Part shown: piece after piece, positions 40,401-52,400 of the stretch | Layout: each line of letters begins with the position of its first letter | How positions within the stretch are numbered: position 1 is the first letter of the stretch | Assembly (NCBI RefSeq): GCF_000003815.2 | Contig: NC_049993.1 | Coordinates: forward strand, 16,986,110 to 17,050,109 | Length of the DNA: 64,000 nucleotides | Origin: Branchiostoma floridae | Lineage: Eukaryota > Chordata > Leptocardii > Amphioxiformes > Branchiostomatidae | Reading direction: 5' to 3' | Translations under genes and position numbers: made by a program | Notes under the pieces: generated by a model | Seen by the model: only the letters and a program-made list of their open reading frames with translations | Database searches by the model: none | What the model was told of the DNA's origin: nothing

Positions 40401-43400
40401 AAGTTTCACCCGGCTTCTTTCATACACGTACCATTGATAGACCTCACACACAGAAACCCCGTATTCTATTACCCATCTCCTCAAGTATCTGATGATATCT
40501 TACCGAGTATTGGAGGTCCGTCCCTGCCTGGCTACCATCTCCGATAAAACGCATCTCAGGAGCGGTAGTGTCCAGGGTGTACCCGTCTGACTCCGTCACG
40601 ACAACACTGCCGGCCCCGTTCGACACATTCACAACAACATACACGACGTCTCCGTCGTGCAGGTGGAAGTGGTGCCAGTTGATGCTGTTCGCTTCCTTCC
40701 CGACAGAGGTCGCTTCATGGATGATGTGAGGAGCAGTATCAGCACTGCTGTTACCTGATTGACGAGAAGAAAACGAAGTCTTTACAGATGTCTTTAAAAA
40801 GCGTTAAAAGATATCACGCTGGTCCGTTGCTAGGCTTTTCTTCTCGTTGCTATGCTAATAGGCCACACCCACAGGCGGGTCTGAAGTGCCGCACGACATT
40901 ATATACAGAAAGCAGCAGAAGTATTTCCCAAGATTACGATCGATTAGTTTATGATATAAATTAACAAAAGTACATACATGAAAAATGAAAATGTCAGCCT
41001 TGAAACGACGTAAAACTCAAAAAGTGTCAGTGCAATACAGTGCTCAAATCCCCGCTTTCACGGGACGTGGCAAAAGTCACTTTCGGCCGCTGAACTCTGA
41101 ACCCCACCGACTTTTTTTTCTCATTTACGTTGGAATCAAACATTTATACCCTTATCTAAGCTCAAACTTTCTAAAATCAATTTCTACTGTGTAGTTTTTT
41201 ATGTCTGATACATTTAAAATCCTGTTCCTATTTACCGATACTTTTTTCTCCCATAATTCCTGAACGCACCGATAGAAAAACAAATACGAAAACCAAGATG
41301 GCGGGCGGCTTTTGCTCTTTCAAATGGAGTAGTTTTTGTTTCATTTTATCGGTAGGATCGGAAGATATCGGTCAAAAAATGAAATGTGCACTTTATTCAG
41401 AGTTTCCGCGCTGAAAAAGAGATGTTTTGAAGCTATAATGAGGCGGTGTTGGCATAGATGACAGAGCCTTATTAGCACCCCTTTGTCTTCGCGGGCACTT
41501 TCATGCAAATCATCTCTTTGTGCCTGTGCTGGGAGCGGGGTTTTCAACTGTAAATCAAGTCTCTGAAATTGTTTGGTGTGTGCATTCAGTACTTTTGCCC
41601 TGTAAGTTGCAAGCAATGAGTTTTGGTCAAAGCTGCTTATTTTAAGCTAGTTTTGGACGAACCACGTTTTTTTTTCACTATCGTTCCGTAATTTGCTTTG
41701 ATTGTGTATTAAACGCAACTATATTCTGGGCATCGGTTACATGAATAGGACTTAAGTTTTCATCCTCCTAAGTTGTGTGTGTTTTGTGTATGCTTGTGTA
41801 TTTTTCCTTCTTTATTCTGTTTTTGGGTCGAGTTTTCGAGACCGCTTGGGAAATCAAACATGGCGCCCGCCGGTTCATCTCAGGTCAATGGGATAGTCTA
41901 CTGTAGTGTGGTGGGAAATGTTGCGTGTGGTTTCGGATTGTTTTCTTTATTAAACAGAACGTTAGTTAATTCATTGCAGGACTTTTTTTTCAAAATGACC
42001 AGAACACATTTCAAAGAATATGTGACTCAATTAGATAATTGGTCTCAAAATAAATGGTGCCTGTGTTTTTTAAAATGTACAACTCACCCATGCTGCTACA
42101 AATGATGTTACCCAAGCGGGATGATTGTTGTCAAGAACCTAACGGAGTCGGTAATTCGTAACAATTTACAAAGCACCTTTTTGAAAAGGTCTAAAATGCC
42201 AGTTGAGGATTACAAATAAACTTGGTCTACAACCCGGGCAATGATTGGAGAGAAAAACGTACAAACTGGGACTGGCAATGGACAGTTTAATAAATGGTGT
42301 CTTCTATTTGAGCACAGTGGCGCTCGGTGCAACCAATCCGTTCCAACTGTTGCGCTATCTTGTTTTATTCTATCGGAAGGAACTTTCAAACAGTATCCTG
42401 TCAACAATTTGTCGCTGAAAAGTGGCTTGGTAAAGCTGTTTATATTACAAATACGTTTAGTTTGGAATATTTTTCTATACTACTAGCGCCATATTGAATC
42501 TTTTGCCGTCGAAACCCAGCATACATCGTCCAACTTCACCAGCGGCTGACTGATATTTTTTTTTTTGATGATGGAATATCTTTGGGTATTTTGACCATAA
42601 GATGGACAAAACTATACTGAAAATCCTGTTGGTTTTGAGTCAGGCAACGAATTGGTATTGTTAAAACGTGCTAATGTAATAACAATTGAAACCAGCGGCA
42701 GGTAACGCATATGAATAGCGACGTTGACACAGGGGAGATATCGTAACATAAACATTACTACGGCCCGCCTTTTAAATTTTCAACCAATCACAGACAGTTT
42801 CCAATGGAGACAACAGTGACTGGCATCTAATTATCATCAATATTCATGTCCCACAAGTGGGGATTTTTCATGCCCTTTTGGACCATCGTGTATTAATCTT
42901 TCAGATTATGATTCAGATGACAAGCGGCACGTCGCAGAAGATATTGAGGCGGGCTATCATTGTTTTCCACTGTCTGTTGTCTTTTGCTAGATGAAAAGGA
43001 AATTAGATACTTGCCATTGCTAGCATGCTGTCTCCACACGGTAACTTCATAGTCAGCAATGTCAGACTCCGGATCCTGGAAGTTCCCCCAGATCGCGCTG
43101 ACGCTCGCGAGTTCAGACGAGTACGTGACGTCATGATTCTGGTCGAGCCCGTCCTTCACCCAGCCTTCCTCCGGTGGGGTGGCGTCATACATCACTGGAA
43201 ACAAAGAGGGTCGTTATGCAGTAGACTACTAAATTTTGTTCTAGCAACAGAGTCAAGTAGGTCCATCGGAATATTGTCTGAACTACGCTCTTCATCAGGT
43301 CCAATGGACAACTAGTTGAGACACGTGGTCCCAATTACGGACAAGGAACTTCAGCAATGTGTGAAAAGTGTTGGGAAGTTAACATCAATGCTATTGCTAT

Positions 43401-46400
43401 TGTTAATTATTCATCACGGTTTTCCATTGTACATATTCCAAACACACATCTCAAAAATGGTAGGGCCATCCTTCCTTCAAGCAATCGCTCAGTCAGACGT
43501 AAAACACCACGATGAGGTTTTCATACCCCCGTCGCTAGACACAGACACGTTCTTCCTAGCATGCCCCAGGTTGAAGGCGACCAGGGTGCTGTAGTAGGGT
43601 TATGGTTAGGTTTAGGGTTAGTGATAGGTTTTTCATACCTCCATCGCTGGACACAGACACGTTCTTCCTGGCATGTCCGAGGTTGAAGGCGACCAGGGTG
43701 CTGTAGTAGGGTTATGGTTAGGTTTATGGTTATGGTTAGGTTTATGGTTATGGTTAGGGTTATGGTTATGGTTAGGTTTATTTACCTCCATTGCTGGAAA
43801 CAGACACGTTCTTCCTGGCATGCCCGAGGTTGAAGGCGACCAGGGTGCTGTAGTAGGTCCTGCCGTGCTGCAGGGTCTGGTTCAGCTCGGCACAGGCGGC
43901 GAGTTGGGTGTGGGGCAGCTCGTGAAACGGGACGATGTCGTCTACATCTGATGCTGTCCCCACTCCCCACATGTAAAAGCCTGACATAATCGCAACATCG
44001 TTAAATGCAGTACTTATTATGTTAGAATCAAAAGCCATACAAAACTTAAGGTTTGAACATGAAAGCACACGACGACTCTTGAGAAATATTCATACGCGGC
44101 GAGGTAGGTTGGCAGGTCGCCTAAGACATTGTGATGATTGTATTTATTTTTGTCAGGTGGAAACAATATCATATAAACCGTCTTCAATGGTTCAACCACC
44201 TCCATTATTATCTAGCATAGGTAAATATCTATAACGCACTTTCCGAAAACTATCTCAAAGATCATTTGAGTAGAAATTTTTATCAATGAGAGTTACCGAT
44301 TCCGCTTTCCTCGTCGTGGAAGTCCTTCCAGCTGGCGCAGACCCGGCCCCCCACCGCCTGGAAGGCGCGGTCCCTGCTGTAGGTCTCCCCGTCATGGACT
44401 GTCCCCGGGATCGGGGGAGTCATGTCCACTAACACCGGTCTGGGGGCGTGGCTCGCTGTTCTAAGGTCGACTAGATAGAACAGAATGGCATATTGGTGAG
44501 TTTTTTTTTCTATATATACAAAACAAAACTCTTTCACTCGTTAAGACTTTGATGCATCCTCAACTTCTGGAATTTATTGGCTGTTCTAGTCCTGTGTCTA
44601 CGTCCCTAATTATTTACCTGGGAAGTACGTCCATAGTCTCTACTGCCTACCTTTGAGGATAAGTAAGATATCACCATTTGGGGTTCAAATCGAGTGTAAC
44701 GGAAAACGTTTGATAATGTTTTGAGGATGTAGACGTTACAGAAAAAGGATGCAACCTTTGTCTTCATCTGTGTGAAGGAAGACAATGTGTCCTGACATAT
44801 GGCAATGTATTACTGTAAGTTCGAACCTTACCATTGTTGATAGCTCGAACTTTGATCCATGTGGGAATGCCGTCCGGAATGCGGTAGAACATTGTCACGT
44901 GGGTCAGGTTGTCATGGCGATACCAGTCCTTGATAAGCACATCTCTGGAACTCTTTCCCAGCCCGATGTCAACCTCCCGGATGTTGGACAGTGGGTCACT
45001 GAAATCACAACAATAAAGCCACCATTTTTCCCCACTTTGGATTTGTTCGTGCGTCAGGCTCAATAACTCCAAATGAGCCTTCCATCCTCTTCTACAAATC
45101 TAATAGCACCTGAGCCAAGACCAAGGTGATCAGACAGAGCTTGAATAAAACATGGCTTTAAACCATTGAAAAGCCTTTCTTAGTTGAATTTCACGTTAAA
45201 TCTGGGCAGTTTTCGAGTGACTTTACGGTGGGTGAGACATGCTTTTAAGTCAGCTGTAAAAAAATAACGTTTCTTTTCTGCAACCCATGAGTCATCGCCA
45301 GATAATTTTTTTGAGCCTAAAGGACCACTCCAGAGGCTCTGCGTATGGGAGTCTATCTGTAATCTAGCCGTATAGAAATTCTTGCTAATGCGTTTGATTA
45401 GAGGGTACAGAGTAGCTTATCATATAATGGCAAGTTTGTATAGCTTGAAGTTTTGACTCACTAGAATATTGCACATTTGTGTTTTTTTCCACCTTTTCCA
45501 TCATATTACATGTATTACTGGGAAAACTGTGTAGTCACCCCTGATGAAATGTCTATATATGGAATTACTAGTACTAGTAGTAGCCATAGCCAATCTTCTA
45601 CGACAGATTATCCCTTCACAAACGGCGTCTTTCTTTGCATTTAATCAGTGCTCAGCCATGCTTTCCAATCCCCCATATCACGTTGGTACAGTTTACCTAT
45701 TTGCTGGCACCTTGCCAATCTTAGGGTAATGACCTCCACCACCAAACAGACTCGGGCGGACCAAGACTGTTTTGCTGTGTGAATTATTTGACGTAAGGAC
45801 AAGGTCTTAACAGGATGTGATGGAAACTACGTTATTTAAGGGAAAACGAAGATTACGTTTACTGAGCACACACAACCATGCACTCGGCAATACTGTAAAC
45901 ATCTACTATTCAATTTGTATAAGTGAGATAAAAAGGACATCGTTTGCCACAAAAATATTTCTGACAACGTATCAAGCGAGATAGCACGTAGGATTCCAGA
46001 ATCTGGCGATGTTGACGAGCCGCGTTCCTGACGTAGGCTCGGGATCCGGAGTAAAGGTGAACGTGACGTCAGCCTTCCGAAACTGAGTTCCAAGAAACCG
46101 CTGTGCTCAGTTTCACATCCACCAGGTGCTTTCTACAGAGCAAGACGCGCTGTGTTAAATTCTCGATCTCACCAATAATCCTGGTGGCACAATGGCGAGT
46201 AAAATGAAAGAATTCACTGAATTTAACGAGCAGTTCCTGACGTGCCCGGTATGTATGCTGCATTTCCGGGACCCCAGAGTCCTGCCATGCCTGCACACAT
46301 TCTGTAGAGAGTGTCTGCAAGAATGGACCACCAAACAACAGCCTCTGGAGTGTCCAACCTGCCGCACACAGGTCAGTCTACCAGACCAAGGTGTGGACGG

Positions 46401-49400
46401 ACTCAGGACCAACTTCTTCGTCAACAACCTGCTGGACTTCGTGGCGGCCAAGAAAGGGGCGGAGCCAGGTGTGCCATGTCAGGTGTGTAAGGGAAATATG
46501 GAGGGGTCAAAGTCTTGGTGTGCGGATTGCGCCATCTTAATGTGTGAGTCGTGCAATCTGGTACACCGTCAACTTCCATTTTCCAAAGATCACGAAGTCA
46601 TCTCTGAAGAAACGCTCAAGGCAGAAAAAGACGTAAGAAAAGTTTATGGCAAACAACACTGCGACAAACACAAGAAGTATGAACTAGAATTCTACTGTGA
46701 GAGCTGTAAGGCTCTGGTTTGTACGGCATGTACTGTGGTGGACCATCGTCCAGGCAAAGATCATAATCCGATAGAAATCACCCCGGCCGCTCAGAAGAAA
46801 AAAGAATCCCTTCAAGCATTGCTGCAAGACATAGACCCACGTCTGAGGGAAATTCAGGCATCAGTTAAGGAATTTGAAAGGAAGATTTCAAACTTAGCCC
46901 CCTCGAAAGAAGTAGCTACAGACCAAGCCAAGTCATATTTCCGCCAAATTATTGGCCTTCTTCAAAAGCGTGAAAGAGAGATTTTGAGCCAGATTGACGA
47001 ACAATCCCGAGCCGATGGCAAGGCTCTACAGACAAAGAAGGAAGCGATAGAGTTTGAGTTGGCCGGACTGACGAGCGCACAGACGTTCTGTCAACAAGCT
47101 GTAGAACACGGAAGTGAGGTGCACATTCTGGAGGTGGGAAACCAAGTCCAAACAAGGGTAGAAACTCTGCTGGCAAAACAACTGGACCTGGAGTCCGACT
47201 GGAGCGAGTTTCAGTTCGTCGAGAACACGGCTGTCACAGACTTTCAGAAACAGGTTCGAGACTTGGGTGGTGTCAAGACAAACTTCAAAGTTTTTTTGAA
47301 GCCGGCAGTTCAAGGGTTTCCTTGCTTTGCCAACCTGTTAACAAGAAGCACAGAAGGTCGTTCTTGTATTACGAATAGTGAAGCAATCACAACCAACATG
47401 AACGACCCATCAGGAAAAAACGTCCCGACAAAACTACAGATGAAGAGCGATGGCGTATTGGAAATAACGTACATTCCCAAGGCCACGGGAAACCATAGGC
47501 TAGAGGTCAAGGTCAACTCACAACAGGTGCCAGGGAGTCCGTTTGATGTTCAAGTACACGGAAAGGATGCCCCAGCCTTCACTATCGGACAGATGGGCAA
47601 TAGGGTGGAGGAACTGGACGGGCCGCTAGGTGTCGCGGTGAATAAGGACGGCAACATTGCAGTCGTGGAACGGGTGAGCAAGCGAGTCAAGATATTTGAT
47701 GCAAAAACAGGTCAGTCTTTGTGTAGCTTTCCAATTGAAAGTGACTGTCCGTTTGGTATTGCTGTGGACTCAAATGAAAGGGTTTTTGTGACGTCATTTG
47801 GTGAAAATTACGGAATAAGGCGTTACTCTAAGGAAGGTAAACTTTTGAACACATTCAAATCAGGCTGCATGAAAAATACACTCGGAGTTGCAGTTCTGCA
47901 GGATGGCCGCATGGTGGTGGCGGACCGTGAACAGAAGTCGTGTCTCCTCCTGCAGCCTGACGGGAGCCTCATCCGGGAGATTGGCAAGGGGCAGTTACAG
48001 AGCCCAGCGTTCGTGTCGGTAGACGAGTCACGTGACATGATGTTCGTCACAGATATCGAAGCACACAAGGTATTCGTGTTTGACCTCGACGGAAACCAAA
48101 CGTTTACTTTTGGTACGAAAGGGCAGAATGAGGGCGAATTAAAAACACCAATAGGTCTTACATTAGATCAAACAGGTAACATTATTGTAGTGAACAATGA
48201 TGGTGGCCGTATTCAGATGTTCGGGCCTGACGGGACTTTTATTCGGACTGTGGCGACAGTTAAAGGAGGTAGTCCTTATGGGATCACACTAACCCCAGAT
48301 GGTTATATAGCTGTTGCATGTTACACAGGGCAATGCGTAAAATTTTATAGGTACAACTGATAATCCACATTATGTTGTTAGAATGGCACTTAAAAAAAGT
48401 AATGCAATATAGCAAATTACTCACGTGATCGCGACGTAATATACGTCACAGACACACCAGAGAGCGCACCTAAAATAGTTATCTTAAGTTTGAAATTGGA
48501 TGCTTCACTTGAGGCGATGATGGAAATTTCAAGGTCCACACGGCCGAAGGGTAGATTAGACAGATAACATGATTGCATTTCTAAACAATGGTTTGGATCT
48601 GACTGGACTTGCTATCGAATTGTGATGACAGTTAAAATAGGCTCTGGCAAAGTTTTTAACACTGGTCAAGTTTGTAGTTATATACAATCTGTATGATAGT
48701 GACTCTTCATGGCTTCATATAGGTAGCAGCTTTTCTGTAATTAAAGGACTACAATCCATACAAGGGGAGACAAAATTGAGGCTAAGAATTCGAAAGCAAT
48801 TAGCTAGTGTTGCATGTTGAGTGAAAAAAAAAACACAAATATGTGGAGTGGTAGGGTCCAGAGGGAAGTCAGCCACGAGGGCAAGGGTGAGAGATAGGGG
48901 TGGGTACCGGTACAGAAAATTCAGGTCCAGGTCCGGTTCAGGTCCAAAGGATTAGGTCCAGGTCCGGACCTGAACCTGGACCTGATGCAGTATGACTCAT
49001 ACCAATGGTCCATTTTACTACAAAGAAATCTGTTTGGTGAAGTATTAGACTCACACTGGCGCTTTAAAATTATACAACGCTAACTGCACCGGTACGATTG
49101 GCTGTAAAACTTGGTAGAAATTATTATAAACTCTACTCTACTTCACTCTTGTTATTTTCTTCCATCTACAAGCGCAAAAACGTGTGAATGCCTGATAAAA
49201 TAATCTGTTAATTTTGTAATCGGTCCAACATTCGGTCCACCTAATTTTTTCAGGTCCGGTTTTTCTGGACCGGTCCAATACGAAAAACCGGTTTTGTACC
49301 GGTACGCTGTACCGATACCCAGCCCTAGTGAGAGAAGAGACTTCTGGAGAGAGTCGGGGGAAGTTGGCCGTTTGTGACGAAAGAAAAATAAATGGCTGTA

Positions 49401-52400
49401 TCTAAATCGTGTGTCTTGTGAACTTATTGCGAACTTAACATGTTATCAGCTAGGCCGGAATTCAAACCAATAATCAAGATTGTTTTCCATCTCATTGGTT
49501 TCATGTGTTTTAAGTGGAATAAAACATAGACAACATACCAAATATGTTTATAGTTGTCCTAGTAGTCATTCTATTCAAATCAATTGCAACTTTAATAGGA
49601 TCTAAGCTGTAAACATCTAACAATTTTGTCAGCCACTTATCAAATTCATAGAGGGCGCTAGCTTGGAACAGCTTAGCTGTTGATAATTACCAATTAAACA
49701 AAACACTGCCCGATGTATCATGTTGTTTGCATGCATACTGTCAGATTACGGTCCAATGCCGTTAATTCAACACATAGTTCAATATTTTTTCACGTGTACG
49801 CCAGGTAGAGAACATGTGGAGTAAGGTGTAAAGGACGAGGTCACCGGCCGTTATCTTGGTTCTGCAACATGTGATGGAAACTACGTCAGCATAAAGTAAA
49901 TGAAGTACTAGTACCCTGCAAAGTACTAAGTCCAGCTGGCCTGAGTGAGGGAAGGACGCGTCGTACTGTCGTGCACATTCCTCACAACGTATCACCTACA
50001 ATGGCGAGTAAATTTCCAACATCTGACGACTTTGACGAGCTGTTTCTGACATGCTCAATCTGCATGAGGCACTTTCAGGACCCCAGAGTCCTGCCATGTC
50101 TGCACACCTTCTGTAGGGAGTGCCTGCAAGAACGGGCCGCCAAACAACAGCCGCTGGAGTGTCCAACCTGCCGCACACAGGTCAGTCTACCAGACCAAGG
50201 TGTGGACGGACTCAAGACCAACTTCTACGTCAACAACCTGCTGGACTTCGCGGCAGCCAAGAAAGGGTCAGGTGCGCCGTGCCAGGTGTGCAAGAAGAGT
50301 GTGGAGGGGTCAAAGTCTTGGTGTGCGGATTGCGCCATCTTAATGTGTGAGTCATGTACTATGTTACACCGTAATTTTCCGTTTTCTAAAGATCATGAAG
50401 TAACCACTGAAGAAACACTGAAAGCCGAGGGAGGTATCAGTAGTTTTCACCGCAAGCGACACTGTCAAAAACACAAGAACCAAGAACTGGTCTTCTACTG
50501 TGAGAGCTGTAAGGCTTTGGTTTGTACGGCATGTACCGTAGTCGACCATCGGCCGGGCAAAGATCACAATCCGGTAGAAATTGCCACCGTCGCTCAGAAG
50601 AAAAAAGAATCCCTTCAAGCACTGCTGCAAGACATAGACCCACGTCTGAGGGAAATTCAGGCATCAGTTAAGGAAGTTGAAAGGAAGATGGCAAACTTAG
50701 CCCCCTCGAAAGAGGTAGCTACAGACCAAGCCAAGTCATATTTCCGCCAAATTATTGACCTTCTCCAAAAGCGTGAAAGGGATATTTTGAGCCAGATTGA
50801 CGAACAATGCCGAGCCGATGGCAAGGCTCTGCAGACAAAGAAGGAAGCGATAGAGTTTGAGTTGGCCGGACTGACGAGCGCACAGACCTTCTGTCAACAA
50901 GCTGTAGAACACGGAAGTGACGTGCACATTCTGGAGGTGGGAAACCAAGTCCAAACAAGGGTAGAAACTCTGCTGACAAAACAACTGGACCTGGAGTCAG
51001 ACTGGAGCGAGTTTCAGTTTGTCGAGAGAACGGCTGTCGCAGACATCGCGGAAAAGGTTCAAGACTTGGGTGGTGTGAATACAAACTTCAAAGTGGAAGT
51101 GAAGCCAGCAGTGCAAGGGTTTCGTTGCTTTGCTAAACTATTAACATTAAACTCCGAAGGTCGATCTCTTGTCACGAATAGTGAAGCCATCACAGCCAAC
51201 ATGAGCGACCCATCTGGAAAAGACGTTCCCACAAAAGTACAAATGAAGAGTGGAGGCGTGTGGGAAATATCGTACGTTCCCAATGCCATGAGAAACCACA
51301 GGTTAGAGGTCAAGGTCAATTCAAAACAGGTGCCAGGAAGTCCGTTTGAGGTTCAAGTACACGGAAAGGATACCCCAGCCTTATCTATTGGACAGAAGAG
51401 TAGTGGGGTGGAGGAACTGGACGGACCGTTGAGTGTCGCGGTTGACAAAGACGGCAACATTGCAGTGGTGGAACGACCGAACAAGCGGGTTCAGATATTT
51501 GATGCAGACACAGGCCAGCCTTTGAGTACCTTCCCAGTTGACGGTGAGTGCCCATTTGGTATTGATGTAGACTTTACTGGGAGGGTTTTTGTGACGTCAT
51601 TTGGCGACAACTATGGAATAAGATGTTACTCCAAGAAAGGCAAGCTTTTGAAGACATTGAAGCCAGACTGCATCAAACATCCACTCGGAGTTGCAGTTCT
51701 GAAGGACGGCCGCATGGTGGTGGCGGACCGAACACAAAAGTCGTGTTTTCTCCTGAAGCCTGACGGGAGCCTCATCCGGGAGATCGGCAAGGGGCAGTTA
51801 CAGGGGCCCATATACGTATCGGTAAAGGAGTCACGTGACATGATGATCGTCACAGACGGGACCGCACATAAAACGTTTGTTTTTGATCTTGGCGGAAAGC
51901 TAAAGATTGATTTTGGTAAGAAAGGTCAGATTGATGGCGAATTCAAATCACCAGCAGGTGTAGTAGTAGATCGGAGAGGTAACATTATTGTAGTGAACCA
52001 TAGTGGCGGCCGTATTCAGATGTTCGGGCCGGACGGGACGTTCATTCGGACTGTGACGACAGTTAAAGCAGGTAGCCCTAATCATGGGATCACACTAACC
52101 CCAGATGGTTACATAGCTGTTGCATGTTACACAGGGCAATGCGTAAAGTTTTATAGGTACAACTGATAATCTACTTTATGGTATTAAAGAAACACGTAAC
52201 AAACGGTATGGCAAATGGAAAACAGAATTTTAGTTACGTGATGGCACTGTAATATACGTCACAGACACACGTAGGAGCGTACCTAATAAGATAGTTGCAT
52301 TTGAAGGAAATTTGATGATTGATTTTCATAGTCAAGGTAACAATTATGGGAATTTCAAAGTCCACACGGAAGTCTACACTGAAGAGTAGACCAAACAAAT

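Noticed and set aside
43633-43951. Open frames with LWLGLWLW or NHNPNHNH repeats
   Set aside because: They arise from the GGTTAT hexamer run and do not represent proteins.
49971-50000. Ten extra N-terminal codons for the second TRIM
   Set aside because: The frame extends upstream only from a GTG. The ATG at 50001 matches the start of the first TRIM.
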